Shown here piece by piece: positions 18,824 through 33,700 of a stretch of DNA of 64,000 nt (its first letter is position 1; each line of letters starts with the position of its first letter). The stretch covers positions 53,361,249 to 53,425,248 of the forward strand of contig NC_088295.1 of the NCBI RefSeq assembly GCF_032854445.1. Reading direction: 5' to 3'. The translations under genes and the position numbers were made by a program. Under the pieces are notes generated by a model. It saw only the letters and a list, made by a program, of their open reading frames with translations, did not search any database and was not told the origin of the DNA. This stretch comes from Liolophura sinensis (lineage: Eukaryota; Mollusca; Polyplacophora; Chitonida; Chitonidae).

Positions 18824-21800
18824 TAATTCCATACAGCATACATCAGACACATGGATGTTCCACACATTACCCAAAGAGAACTAGTGCTTTACTGCAAAAT
18901 TGCATGAACCATGGCAGGATATATGATATAGCATTCTGCAGTTCACATCAAATACAGAACATGCTAAATATGGCTCACAGTAAATAACTTCTAGATTCTT
19001 GTAAGTTTTCACCGACTGTCGTACAGACTGCTGATTGGCTGGTAATAAAATCAGGTTAACTTATATGTACTCAACTGTAAATCACCAATTTAATACATCA
19101 CAGTAATTTACGGTAGGTGAAAATTTGCATGAAATTACAAGTTATATACTGTACACTGCAAAAGATATGCATACTGTTCGTTCTGTGGAATGGGCCTCCC
19201 TTACATAACAAGTCACAGTCTTAGGGAACCTTTATCATCATTCAGCTTGGGATGATTCCACAAAGCAAGGATTGAATTAATGAGATACCTAACTGCTGCT
19301 GGCTGGCTGGTATAAGAGATATACATGTTCAGACAAAGCTGTATTATAGGTACTCTCTATTTATTCAAGCATGATCAAGACTGGAGACTTCAACCTACAT
19401 GTAAGAAATCCTATCTGTTAGCCAGTCAGCAGTGTTTCTGTATCCTTTTAATATCAGAATTGAAACTTGATCTGAATGCTTATTTTTGGGGGGCCTTTGA
19501 TTTTAAAATTGTGAATATATGGCAAGTTTTATGTTGAGATGAAAATATCCCAATTTGACCTTTTGAGGCCGTGTAACTATGTTTCATGTTCAAGTTTCAA
19601 ATTTTGATTGACGTTCAAAACTGGCTTTGTGGATTTGGTCCCCAAGAATATCCGTATTGCTATGCTATTTGTCAGGTCCTTGTCCAGGTATACAGCATTT
19701 CGTTGTGTGAGAAATAAAGCTTTATCATAATATCTATAGGTACACTCTTAATAACCAGTGGATTCAAGTGATACAAAAATAGAAGTATTCTACAAACAAG
19801 CACATACTGGTAAAAATACAGATGGATAAGTATCAAGTTTAGTACAAGGTTCATTTTCATATACAGATACAGTGGAAAAATAGTTGAGCAAAGATGTTGC
19901 GGCTCGTAGGGTCTATTCAAAAAATCAGTTAAGAAAAGGGGATATTTTGCTATTTACAAATTTAAGCTGTACAAGCTTAGAGGTCTACACGTATAAGTAT
20001 TTGCATACTGTAACATAGATGCACTATTGCAATAACCACAACTGTCAAATTCACTGTCAAAAAAGTGACATTGGAATGAAAGAAGAGATTAGAACACCTT
20101 ATCAAGATTAAGCAACCCTGAAACCACAACCCTCACAGATGCAAAAAAAAGAGCACTGCGTACATATGTACAAAATGTAGGGAAAAGTGAGAAAGTGTGC
20201 TAACTGGGTCAGAAAACTTGAAAACATACAACAGCCCTTTCTAGTCAATTGCACCAACTTTTTTTTGTCATTTAACAAAACTGCAACATCAACATCACTT
20301 ATTACAATGAACACTTATTAGCACAGTTTAAACGTATACCGTAAACAAAGCTTTTCACCCCTCAGTTTCCAATCTTACATATTGTTACAATATCACTATA
20401 CTACAAACAAATAATACTTTGGTTAGTTGCTGTAATTATTGATCTTTTTAAAAAAGGCATTTCAATCTAAAAGTTGACAGTGTAAGATGGGTAAGACACA
20501 TGTAAAAGTTAATCTGAAATTGACAAGTGTACATATAGGGAGGGTAGGTCATTGCATAGTTGACTACAGTACTAAGAAAGCACAGGAAAATTATGAAAGT
20601 GAGAAGTTGTGGTAGAAAACCTATGAATATGCAGTGTTCACAGTTGAGTAAAATGTCAATCATAAAAAATACATCTGGGATATTACGGATACAGGTATTT
20701 ACTGATAACCTCAAAAAATATCGCTGATATTGTCCGGGTGGGCCAAACTGGGGATATGTCGGGGTGGGGTGGGGGGGGGGGTGAGATCAATCCTACACTA
20801 CAGTGCATGACTGGTAACATTCAGCAGTGTTACGGGAGGAAAATGACACATACAGTGTATGGCCATTCCTCTAATTAATAACTTGTACAAAACCATGTGC
20901 ATCCTAATGGGCAAAATATATTTTGGGCAGTATTCATATAATTATAAATCATAATCATCTTTAATTGAAACAGGAATGTTGTGAGATATGTGCTGTATAA
21001 AAGATTCACACATGTGGAATATGAGAAGAGTTTGCAGCTCCGACAGTTGTCATTAGTCCTAGATTGCTCTCACGTTAGGTTTGGCATAACCTTGGCATTC
21101 AGATGCACTCCACTTATAAAACTGATGCAATTACCTGCTCTTATCAAATACAAGAGTGTGAATGCCAGCTAGCCGCATTGACTATTACCACTGAAATATA
21201 TGGCCAATGTGGCTATGGAAACAACCCACTCCTGTTGTGTCTGTGTTGTACATTGTGGTAAAATTTTAATATGGAACTGGTGCCCAAACTTATTGTCGTA
21301 GCAAAATATTTGACAGGTAATTTTTTGTCCCCAAAGCCTTGGCAATTTGCTAATCGCATCATATTCTTATATGGAGTGCGTTTTGACTTCTGTGGCTAAA
21401 CAAAATTTTTGTCAAATATAACATCAGAGAAATCTTGGACTAAGTTGCCATACCATATTTTTCCATGTTTTAAATAAGTCTGTATCTTCTTTTAAAGTCT
21501 AAGCGGGTAATGACTAATATTATCCTTGGGATTTTAATATTCTGCTTGCATAAAGAGACAGACACACCAATACAGGGCAGTCAGTATGAAAAAACATGGA
21601 ATATCTGAATATAAAGTTTTCAAGTGCATAGGTGGGAAGAATACCGAACCAGGCTCTACCATCACAGGGTTCTACAGTTAAGCACAAATACTATCAACAG
21701 ATGGGTAACAGTTATACTGTCAAATTGTCAACATGTGCAAAACCAGGTGTGGACTTATGTAAACAAAAGTACCAAAAACAGTGAATTAGAATAATGAAAC

Positions 21801-23305
21801 ATGTATGTAACACAAATCTTACGTGAGTTTGGTGTGAAGCTTAACGGGATACAGAATCAATTCTGATTGGCAGGAGTGAGAGGTAGGCAAGTCCAGGCTA
21901 TGCCTAGCTCAAGCTGAATTTAGGTATGGCAAATTTATTCAAGCGTGACCACAGGGAAAGGTACGCAAACATCAAATTTCACCAGGTCAATCATTAATGG
22001 AATGGATATACAGCTTGGTGTGCGCATTTTGCAGAAACTCTGCAAATTCCTGGTGACAGGAAGAAAGCTTTCTGATAGTTACCTGTGTTCAACTTGACAG
22101 GTAAGTCACCAGGCATGGCAAAATCTCCCCAAGACTTACAGTTTCTGGTTGCTAGTTACTGGAATGTCGGTACAGATACAGTTATAAACACCACACTTAC
22201 CTTGGGCAGTGTGTGTACACGTAACACAGATCTTTGGTTCAACATTAAACAATTAACATATGAGCACACCACACTTGATCAAAACTAACACAGTTTAGAC
22301 ACTACAATGGAGAGAGAAAGTGAACAAGTTCCGTTCTTACATGTAGTGTAAAAACAATTTAAAACAGGAATCAAACATCTGGGTTAAACAGAGACATTCA
22401 TTATCCTAATTATACGTTTAATAAAAAAATTCTTTAGATATACCTCAAGAACCAATGCCAATTAGCAAAGGACAATTTGGTTTCAGCCTATTAACAGTTG
22501 ACATTGATGGCCAGTAAAAAACTGAAGCTGAGAATCGGCCAGATCTACATGTACAATGCTTACTCAACACTTTATTACATCTAACTTTCATGTGCATTTT
22601 GCTTCAGTGTCTTCTTTAAGGTTACACTCAGCATGGAATCAGCAGTTTGCACAAAGGACTATGCAAGAGCTGTGCAGTGCCATGAAGACTATTAAGTGCA
22701 AAACACTGTGTGGCTAGTGCCTTGCATGACAGTAGTTGCACACAGTAACTCACAGCTCCTGCACAGCACTGTCCTATTTTTGCATCTATCTGAGCAGTAC
22801 TTAGTGTGAGGTCACGTGTTTGACATGGGTCAGGTAGCCATGGGAGAATCCATAACCACATCTACCCGAATACAGGTACGTCAGGTTTCTGTGATAAACA
22901 TATGAAATGACAAAATCTTTCTGATCACTATAACCTGATATCTGCAGGTTTCTTTTCTCATCACATCTCGTTTCGACTTTCCTCCCTTCTAGAAAATTTC
23001 AAACTGTTCTAAATAGAAATGTTTCCAGGACAGAATATAATACAAAATCTGCACATGTAAATTCATATAGAGATAGTACATCAGAGATAGTCAAATCCTG
23101 GAAGACCCACTGCATGTTCTCCATGTCACGGGATATGGAATGTATATTCTTCATGAAATATCATAGAATGTTCCGAAGCCATTACAACACGAACAGAAAA
23201 GTGCTGTTACTCTAACATATTCTGAGGAACTTACACAAAATGGGTACACATATATTACATATCTGTGAAGTGGGCCTACTAAAATAGTTTTACACTCACA
23301 CAAAA

Positions 23306-23326
23306 TTTATTTGATTTAAATTTATT
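23306..23326 (-). terminator. candidate proximal polyadenylation signals for TMTC3
   Basis: Two minus-strand AATAAA hexamers (23321-23326 and 23306-23311) lie about 360-380 nt after the TMTC3 stop codon. They would give a short 3' UTR. Confidence 0.3.
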
Positions 23327-23687
23327 TCCATACCTTACATGTAACAAGTAACACAACGGTTACAAAACCAAGTTACACGTAAGGTGATGGAAAATGTTAC
23401 GCTTACATGAGTTGACACCAAGTTAATACATGTGCAGGTGTTGACACTCAGCCGCACATACTTATGAAGGTGTTGACACAAGGTTTACTTGCACATGTAG
23501 AGGTGTAGACACCAAGTTGCATGTGCAAGAGATGACACCAGGTTACTTGCACTTGGTGTTGACATGACAGGCATGGTAGCAATACCAAGTCACAGGTTCT
23601 AGCGTTAGCAAATCTTCACATGTACCTGGCTTTCACAACAAGGAATTACACGAGAAAATTAACACTTTTACTTATCTCTATTCAAAC

Positions 23688-23987
23688 CTAATTGCCCGGT
23701 GTTTTTGACTTTTTTGATGCTCTTCCAGTAGATGGTTGTGCTTGTTCCTTCGATGAGGCTCCACTGGGGGGGTTCTTGGAGACGCTCTTCTCTTGCTGTA
23801 TCTTATAAATCCTACTGCGGACAATGTTGAGGTGGTTCTGAATGTACTCCTCTTCTGGTGCCAAATTCAGTACTTCTTTCAAGCACTTCTCTGCCCTCAT
23901 TAAGTGCCCAGCCTCGACATATACAACGCATAGGTTGTGACTTGCCTGCACATTTTTAGGGTCATACTGCAGAATTTCCAGGTAGTT
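23688..23987 (-). CDS. TMTC3: TMTC3 exon 20 (terminal)
   Basis: Residues about 760-858 and the stop. It has the last TPR ([20 protein letters not shown]), then [16 protein letters not shown] as in TMTC3, then a polar Ser/Lys/Gln tail ending KSKTPGN. No ER-retrieval KDEL is present. Acceptor AACAG. Confidence 0.94.
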   Translation of the reverse strand, partial: NYLEILQYDPKNVQASHNLCVVYVEAGHLMRAEKCLKEVLNLAPEEEYIQNHLNIVRSRIYKIQQEKSVSKNPPSGASSKEQAQPSTGRASKKSKTPGN

Positions 23988-24684
23988 CTGTTAACAAACA
24001 CATGGCACTGGTGAAATAATACACAGCACAAAAAGCATGACATGGTCAGCCAAACACTCTACAATCATTAGCCATCGTTGTAGCTCTATTAGTTGTATCA
24101 CCTTGGATTACAGAGCAGGTTAAAACACTAAAAAAATTACTGTTTAATGAGCATCCACCAAACCTAAATAATTAATATGTTTAATAATTAACATATTAAT
24201 CACAATAATTCCAACTCTACACAAAAACATCATGAGAAAATTTATAAATGACATCTTAAATCTTATCACACCAGCAGATCTAGAGAACAGAGAATAGCTG
24301 CACAAGATGACCGGGGTTCTTTGCAAACCTTTTCCCATAAATCCAGATCTGTATGTAATACAGACAGAATTGAATTCCAGCACACAATCCCTTGTCAATG
24401 TGGCACTTAAACCAACTTACTTCATATAGCTTCATATACTACAGTTAATGAACCCACCTTTTCAGCAGCAGCTAAATCTTTCTTCACATTGATGTTGATG
24501 TCCCCCATCAGAGTAAGTGCCTTCACATGGTCAGGGTGGAACTGAAACAAAAAAAGAGGCAATATCCTAGGTAGAATGCCACACAATTTTGTCTCCACGC
24601 GTGATTTGCTCATGGAGGAAAACCTTACCATATTCTTGAATGGACTACATAGTCCTTTCATTCGCATTAGTCGCCATAGGTCAG

Positions 24685-24729
<45 letters not shown>

Positions 24730-27700
24730 ATACACATGTACTTACATGCTGGAAAGGAACAACCAATGCAATCAATAACATAAAGCTGTACTAACCACAA
24801 CCACTATGTCCAGGCCACTGATCACAATATATCCTGCAATTATGCAGGTCTGATAGATTACAAGTCTTCTTAGAGACTGCATGTCCACCAGAGCATACAA
24901 GCCTTACAAATGTATAAACCTGCACCTCAGAGAGTTATTCCAAGGTCATTTGCACTGCTTTGGCAATGAATGCATGTACTTGCACACAGTTTCACTGAAT
25001 TTGGCCCAAAAGTTTTCATCTTTTCTTAATGGATAAATTTGTGGAATGTTTTATGATAACATTTTGCTCATTTTAATTTGTTACTTGATTTAGTTATTAG
25101 ACTGGTGTTTTATAATAAAGACCATTTCACTTACATGTATATATATGGCAGACAGTATTTTGGTGGGAGGTGAGTGGGGCAGAGCCAGGGTGAACCCCAT
25201 GACCATCCACAGGTTGTTGCCAGACCTTCCCATGAGTGAACAGAGGGGAGGCTAGCATGAGCTGGGCTTGATTTAATTTTTTAACTCCTTTTAAGTTTCT
25301 ACACTAATACAGAATACTACATTGTATGTCTGTCATAATGGCATGACTATGACGACTACAGAAAGTCATGACAGTACAGATATCAATGTTTATCAAGATG
25401 AAACCTACAATGTGAACTGTTAGAGTGTGAGTGGACAAACCTTTAACAGAGTTTCCAGGTAAGTCACAGCCTCCAGAGGCCGCTTAAGGTCATTGTTCAG
25501 CAGTAGAGCCAGGTTAAATAGGGCACTGCGAAAGTCTTCCTGAAGCTGTGTAAGAAATTGTAATGTGACAATACAAACTATGTTGACACCAGTTATACCT
25601 GCATTCTTTATTCATAAAAACATAATGACAAACATTCAAGTAATATGGTAAAAAAAGATAACGTTTCAAACTTTAGAACACAACAATGAAATCTTTCCAC
25701 CAAGACAGTAAAACCTGTTCATTCTTTGTATTTTAGGTATATTTCCAAAGTTTTCTTAAATACCTGCACTGCTTTCTTAAGCCACTTCTCAGCCCGACTG
25801 AAGTCTTTGTCATCAGTGGCTAACATGGCCATGTTGAAATAGATTTTGGGGTCATGAGGTGTTTTCTTAAGGAGTTTGTTTAACCTGATAAAGAAAGAAA
25901 AAACTGTCAAGTCAGGCCAAAAAATATGTACATGTAGCATTTACTTTCCATACTTCCAAAACCATTTATCTAATCATCATTAAATTTACTAAAGTCAGCC
26001 ATCTTTACGCTCCCTTTGCATGTGGACATTAAGGTGGAACAAAGCTAGCATAAAAGCAAACACCTGGCGATTTCTCCGCACCAACTGTTTTGGAGTCTTC
26101 GTGACAATAATTGTCTATGGCACTCATGTGGCCATTCTTGCAGTCCAATTCCCATTGCCATATGTTTTCTATCTGTATATCAAATGGGAAAGCTCCTCAG
26201 TAATTTCAGTTTCCTTCACCCATAAAACTGACAGCTATCAAATAAGAGAAAAAAATTCTTGTATGGCATTAAATCACAATCAAGAATCACAAAGAAGAAC
26301 ATGGGGTTACCTTTCATAAGCCACAGGGCGCAACTTAGAAAGTCCAAGCTCTTGTATCAGAATGGCGGAGTTGAACAAGGATTGCTATGAAATAAATAAA
26401 AAAAAAGAATATGTAAAAAGTCTTTATAGTTATTATTATCATTTTTTTTTAGTCTACATTAAAACGAAACTTTGATATGTGAAACATCTGTTTTTATTGA
26501 TGTATTTTGGGGGGGGATGGGGCGATAATATTAAACATTCTGCGAGACAAAAAAAGTGGCTTGAAGAGTTGTCTCCCTTACCTCATGTTCCGGCTCATGC
26601 ATGAGGGCTGTGTTGAAGTGCTTCAGAGCCGCCTCTTTGTTTCCCTGTTCCAGTTGTAACACACCAAGCTATAGAGCACACAGGGCAAAGAGAAAATGAC
26701 ACAAGGATGAATAATTGCAGCAGTGAACATTCTCTGTGACCATTCCACTCCTCTGTTTTGATTAGAATTACATATGTGTACCATCCAAATACCATGCACT
26801 GGAAACTTGTACTTAAAACTATTGTTTATTTCTGCTTTTCCTTCATTTTGTATCACACAACATGTATGTTTGAGTGATGCTGGTGTTATCCATGTGGCCA
26901 TCTTACATTGTAGTGAACGTCAGCATTATCCTCCTCGTACTTTAATGCCGTCTCATACTGCTGCTGGGCTTCCTGAGGCCTGGGAACAACAAATGACAAA
27001 ACCGATAGATAAACAAATAATAAAGATAAAATAAGTGTATTGTTTAACTTTTGGGCTTTTATGCCAAACTGAAGAACATTTCACTTCCATGTTTATGATG
27101 GTGGTTTGGACTTCTGGGAAAACTTGCATGATACCTGACTGCGGTATGCTGCTGACATGAACCCTGAGTCTTGTCAGCCAGAGATAGATTTGAACACTCG
27201 CAGCTCGTTTGTCAGATAAGTCAATTGAACTACGTACAGCAGGTTATACAGATAAATATTATTTCTGCCAAAAGCAAAGTATCCAGTGATATTTTTCACA
27301 TCATCCATATTTAACCTTTCACCCTTAAATGACTAGTTCCAGATTTATTTATCGGCATATAGACAACCCTGTATGTATTGACCAACTTTTACCAGCTGAC
27401 AGGGCTTTTAGTTCAGCATTGGTACTTGCAGATCAATCACAGCGACAACAACAATCTCACATTTCTCAAGGAAATGGTATACATGTATTTCTACATGTAA
27501 TATAGGGATAGCAGATCAGTGATGAATCCTGGTGTTAGTTTCTTCAAGTTCCAGATGATCTGGCACCCATGAAGGCATGGATTCACAATCCTAAAAGGAA
27601 GGATTTTGTTGCAAACAGGAGCTAATCCAGCCCTTCTCACAGCTGTTGACTACAGGTAGATTTATAGTCATTTGGAATCACTCTGCATCCCTACAAATAT

Positions 27701-30700
27701 ATAGCGCACACTGCTTTCTGTCAGGTCTATGAGCTTACAAGCCAGTAAATTTACCCAAGCTTCAAGTTTGACCAAAACACTGGCAGGGTTATTTCCCTTT
27801 GGTGTGTGAGCTTGGTAATACAACATACATACGCATCAAAATCGGAAATGTTATTGTAGGTGAGGAAAATAATTTTGATAATTTCATCGATTGGGTAGTA
27901 TATTTGCTCTTGTGATCACATAGCTAGAATCCATCAGGATGTTGACATTGCTCTGATAGGGTTTCCCAGGTTATAAAAAAAAAAAAATAGCTGCGAGTTG
28001 TACTGTGGCGTGGATAGCCTCTCACCAATGCAGTTGATGTGAACTCAAGTCCAGCTCATGCTGGCTTCCTCTCTGGCCGTATGTGGGAGGGTCTGCCAGC
28101 AACCTGTGGATGGTCTTGGGTTTTGGCCAGGCTCTTCTCGGTTTCCTCCCACCATAATGCTGCCCAACGTCGTATAAGTGAAATATTCTCAAGTACGGTG
28201 TAAAACACCAATCAAATAAATAAATAAATACTGTGCCGTGGATACTCAGGGATGGGGCATGGCGGTAAATCTATTGTTTTACTGGGCTTAATTCATTATG
28301 TTGCCTTCCCCAGAAGCAATTCTGGTAATAACATAATTAAACAGGTTCCGGTGTTTGTAAATAGTCAAAGTACCTAAATCTGGACACTGATCTGTTGAAT
28401 AAGAGCCTCATATCGCTTGCACAAAGCGTAACACAATCCCTGAGTCACAACAAGGAAATTTACACCAAAGCCGCACACCTGTGGAGCGTCTTACCTGCCG
28501 AGTTTTAGGAGGATGTCTCCCCTGTTGATATAAGCCTGGATGTAATCTGCTCTCATACTGATGGCAGTGCGGTACAGCTGAGAGAAAGATGATATCAGTC
28601 AGTTATTAAGTGTTGCAATCTACTGGTTCTACCACTCATTAGTCATTTTCTAGCCAAAGGCCAGCTGCTTACTCGGTTTCTCCACCCATAATAACTGAAT
28701 GTTGATATTGATTTATTTATTTATTTGATTGGTGTTTTATGCCGTACTCAAGAATATTTCACTTATGCAACAGCAGCCAGCATTCTGGTGGGAGGAAACT
28801 GGGCAGAACCCAGGGGAAACCCACGACCATCCGCAGGCTGCTCGCAGACCTTCTCACGTACGGCTGGAGAGGAAGCCAGCATGAGCTGGACTTGAACTCA
28901 CAGCAACTGCATTGGTGAGAGGCTCCTTGGTCATTACTCTGCGCTAGCGTGCTAACCAACTAAGCCACGGAGGCCCCCAAATAAAATAATAATGGGCCCG
29001 AGAGTAAACTGATCAAACTACACATCACATCTTTGTTACATCTTTAGTACACCTTGGCCATGCTTCTTAAACTACACACGAATCCTCAGACAATACCTGG
29101 AACTTTGCTGTTTGTATGAGTGATCTGTACACGTATCTGAATGTTTTGATACTGTTCGTGCATCGTATCAGATTGCGTGTATATCAGGCCACACCTGTTT
29201 TAATTTTTTGTTTTACAGGCACAATACATGCTTTGTCATTGCCCGAGAAAGGGGGAAAAAAATAAAACTTGAAAATCATTCAAATAGTGGCAAATTTTTT
29301 CCCTGCTGAAGACATATTTACATGATCGGAAAGCGAAGAAAAACAAGAAAATCACATAAATATGTAGATCAGACAAAAATAAAACAGTGGATTTCCAGTA
29401 AATTTCTATTCCATTTTTGGATTTTCAAAGTCAGCTCGCCTGTAAAACACAAATACAACTGGTGTGACCTCGAGAACCTTCTGAGCTGTCAATCAATTTA
29501 TTTATTTCACTGAGTTTTACTCCATGAATTTTTTACATACTGCACTTCTATATCAACAAATCTGTGGATGGTGGTGGATTGCCAGGTTTTCTCCCACCAT
29601 AATGCTGGCCGTCACAATATAAGTGAATTATTCTTGAGTTCGGCATAAACAACACCAGTCAAATAACTAAATAAATCAATATCAACATGCAGTTATTATG
29701 GATGGAGAAACCAAGTGACAGAGTAAACTGCTGGCCTTTGGCTAGAAAATGACAGTTTTTCCCACATGTTACATACCCACAGAGCAAGATTATATTGGTG
29801 GAAGTAAAACGACATCTACAAACTACTGGTACATGTCAGAACACCTTAATGGTTTTATGACCAACTGCCAACTGCTCAATGACACCTCAGCCCCAACGCT
29901 GGGGACTGTCGAGGCTGGGTCTGAACTGATACATTGTGTAATACAGCCACTGAAAGACATACATCTTAACATCTCAATCGCTAAACCAAATGACCACCTG
30001 TCACTGCGAATCATAATAATATGACAGAATGCAATCACAAGTCAAAATACTACATCAGCCATATAGTATCCTTAGTATTTGTTGACACTTCCGTTTTACC
30101 AGACAAATTAATCCTTCAAGCAAACTTTCTGTGTAGGTAAACATACAAAGTAGTACGATGGACAACATTACCTGATCGGCCTCTAGGAGCCGTGACTGGT
30201 TCTTGGAGATTAGGGTAGCCAAGTTAAGAAATACATTGAGATGATTTGGGGCAATTCTGGCTGTGTACTTCTGACCTAAAACAGTGCAAATTAATCTTTT
30301 TCAGCAAACAGACTTCATTAATTGATATACTCACAAATGAATTGAAACGACAATAAATTTATATATATTTTAGCAGAACTTTGATGTCAACAACAGTAAA
30401 ACACAAAATATCAAAAAATAATGCCATAAAATTTTTTTTTTTTTTTTTGGTTGTGGTGGTGGTGGGGAGAATCTTAAGTTTAAGTAAAATTGTCATTGGT
30501 TATAAACTTATGAACAGTTTCACCTATATCAGTGTGGGCTAGTGTGAGGGGCTAGTGTGAGGGGCTAGTGTGAGGGCTAGTGTGTGGGCTAGTATGAGGG
30601 CTAGTGTGAGGGCTAGTGTGTGGGCTAGTGTGAGGGCTAGTGTGAGGGCTAGTGTGAGGGCTAGTGTGTGGGCTAGTGTGAGGGCTAGTGTGAGGGCTAG

Positions 30701-33700
30701 TGTGAGGGCTAGTGTGAGGGCTAGTGTGTGGGCTAGTGTGTGGGCTAGTGTGAGGGCTAGTGTGAGGGCTAGTGTGTGGGCTAGTGTGAGGGCTAGTGTG
30801 AGGGCTAGTGTGAGGGCTAGTGTGCTATCAATAAAAAAATACGCTTGAGGTTTCAATACACCAGCTGGAAAATTACTTTTTCCATGTACGTATATTGTAC
30901 AAACCATCTGGTTACCTTGCCCGGCTAAATTTATAATATTTGGGAATCCACAAAATCAACCAAAGGCAAGAGTATATTTTATTTTCCCTAAAAAAAATCC
31001 TCTAATGCTGTGTTAAACTAAACAAAAACATAGAATCTGAAATTAGGTCACTTAGAGCATAAATTATATGCATGGTTGAATTTTTACATAAAAGACGAAG
31101 GAATTGTAGGAAGTACCACCTAGCCCATGGGCAAGCCTGTCTAGCCACTTCATTGTGTTTATACAGACATGAACAATCCAGACTTTTCTCTATCACACAC
31201 ATCTCTTGTTTACAAACTTTGTAGCAGAAGATACACAGATAATATCTGCATGCTCCATTTTGAGGTCAGAGATCTGCGCGGCTAACAAACATGCATAAAT
31301 ACTGATATGCTATAATCTAAGCTGGGAAAATCTAATTTATGAAAAAACATGAAAACATACCTGGTTTAACGGGAGGAAATAAATCTAGTGCAGCCCTATA
31401 GGCAGTTTCCGCCTTTGTGGTCAGGTTCAAATTTTTATATGTTCTCCCAACATTAATGTGTGCACCAATATCATCAGGCTGTACTCTGAACAACAAAAGA
31501 AAAAAAAAACAAACCTTTAATGTTTTGATGTTTACACATAAGCTCGAATGATTAAAAGCAAATAATATCTGAATATCTTCAATTTCAATGAAATGTAGAA
31601 CATTAGAACACAGGGCCATGAGCATAAGAAATTATGTGATAATCTGGTATGTCTGTTTTTATATGTATGCATTTATTTATTTATTTGAGTAGTGCTTTAA
31701 GTTGAACTCAAGAACATTTCAGCTATGCAACAGCGACCAGTATTCTGGTGTTACTGTCATACTTCTGCCTCACCAGAGCATCATGGCCAAAACACTAAAA
31801 TAAAGTAGCCACAAAGTATACTGGTGTTACTGTAACACTTCTGCCTCACCAGAGCAGCATGGCCAAAACACCAACAGAAAGTAGCCACAAAGCATACGTG
31901 TGTTACTATAACACTTCTGCCTCACCATTATGGCCAAAACTCCAAAATAAAGTAGCCACAAAGTATACTGATGTCACCATAACACTTATACCTCACAAGA
32001 GCACCATGGCAAAAACACCAAAATAAAGTAGCCACAAAGTATACTGGTGTCACTATAATACTTTTGCCTCACCAGAGCATCATGGCAAAAACACCAAAAC
32101 AAAGTAGCCACAAAGTATACTGGTGTTACTATAACACTTCTGCCTCACCAGAGCAGCATGGCCAAAACACCAAAATAAAGTATTTATTTATTTCACTTAT
32201 ACGACGGTGGCCAGCATTATGGTGGGTGGAAACCATACGGCCGGACAAGAAGCCAACATGAGCTGGACTTGAACTCACAGCGACTGCATTGGTGAGAGTC
32301 TCCTGGGTCATTACGCTGCGTTGGCGCACTAACCAACTGAGCCACGGAGGCCCCCCAAAATAAAGTAGCCACAAGTAGTTACTATAACACTTCTGCCTCA
32401 CCAGAGCATCAGGGCCAAAACACCAAAATAAAGCAGCCACATAGTACACTGATACAAGAAAAAAAAGGGGCAAGTCCTTGTGTTATCTTCTGAATGATGA
32501 GAGGAAAAATTCAGTCACACATACAATTTCTGGAATTATAAAATGCAGCTAAATGTAAAAGAGATTAAAATAATAAAATAAAATAAAATAAACTAAACCT
32601 TTGTGAAATGTTAAAACATTTGATCCACATACTGAGCTGCTTTTGTGAAAAATTCCAAGGCTTCGTGATATTTCAAGTCTTTCTCCAGGGCATGGCCAAC
32701 ATTGTTCCACAGTTTTGCATTCCTCTTGTTTACCCTTAATGCAGCCTGGAAAATGCTCAGTTCCGACATCCTAGACAAAAATACACATAATACAGCTGAC
32801 ACTAATAAAATACAGATAACAGCGATTTTACATGATAGCCTCTTGTGTAATCTGTCTTCTCTGAACAAATCTAACACATCACATTAACCCAATTCTGATA
32901 TGTAAAATGTTGGAAATTAAATTCTTGACAGAAGGGGGTTTATTTAAGTAATTCCATTTGTACCCCTGCGTATTACCCTGTACTTGGCAGGAAAATAACA
33001 AACTCTTATTAAGGAAACAGGAAATTTACATGTAATCTTGATGATAATCATATGCTTGTCAATCAGAAACCTACACATACAGTATACCTCATTATGTAGA
33101 GCAAAAAATCAAGTAACACGAATAAAAAGGGCAGGTCTGGAAGAAGCGACCCCTTAAATAAAATCAGTGGAAAGCCGTTCCCTAGAGGATTGTAATCCAC
33201 TTTAGGCCAATACTACTTTCCAAGACAAATCCTAAGTCTCTAGGTCACTTACCAGTCCTTATTTCTGACCACTGTTTTCACAGAGTGGGTGAGAACCATG
33301 AAGGCCATACCCATTAAAAGTAGATACTTGAGATGTCTGCAACAACAACAACAACAGTTGTTAGGAATTCCTTTATGACAGAATAACCTTGGTTATACAT
33401 GAATTTTGTTTTCTTTAATGAACTGACAACTTGTGCCACCAAAGTTTTACGAAGGTTTTCTCTCTGATCTGAAGTTATTTAAGTTCAAATTAACATCAAC
33501 TGAGTCTTGACAATAAACACCTTTTCACACTCATTGATATAAAACTTACACATACTATGGAGATATAAGATAAAATTTCCTTGTAATATACTAGTATCAA
33601 ATATAATATCTAATATACTGGTAGCAAACCTGGGTCGGGTCATATCAAAGACTTGATGCCTCAATCAGCACTCTGCACTAAGAGGTTAGAGCAAGGAAAC

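Larger units (their letters stand above)
17842..23687 (-). other. repeat-poor stretch downstream of TMTC3 (possible long 3' UTR)
   Basis: No SINE and no minisatellite were recognised over 5.8 kb, unlike every other region of similar size here. Only two simple runs occur, at 18791-18823 (GT then G) and 20758-20781 (G-rich). No coding exon was seen. It follows the TMTC3 stop and ends near a minus-strand AATAAA (17993-17998). Confidence 0.4.
28642..29753. repeat. large inverted duplication in TMTC3 intron 12
   Basis: Unique sequence 28642-28708 (TTTTCTAGCCAAAGGCCAGC and onwards) is repeated inverted at 29683-29753. Each arm continues inward into a SINE A 3' end, at 28709 onwards and 29682 backwards. 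The spacer is about 0.6-0.8 kb. Confidence 0.85.

Noticed and set aside
28759-28959. Short frames rich in [15 protein letters not shown] (also near 5528, 10624, 32129 and 41042)
   Set aside because: All are translations of SINE A copies in the same orientation.
30539-30907. Frames made of LALTLA and RASV repeats
   Set aside because: A 12-bp minisatellite in TMTC3 intron 11.
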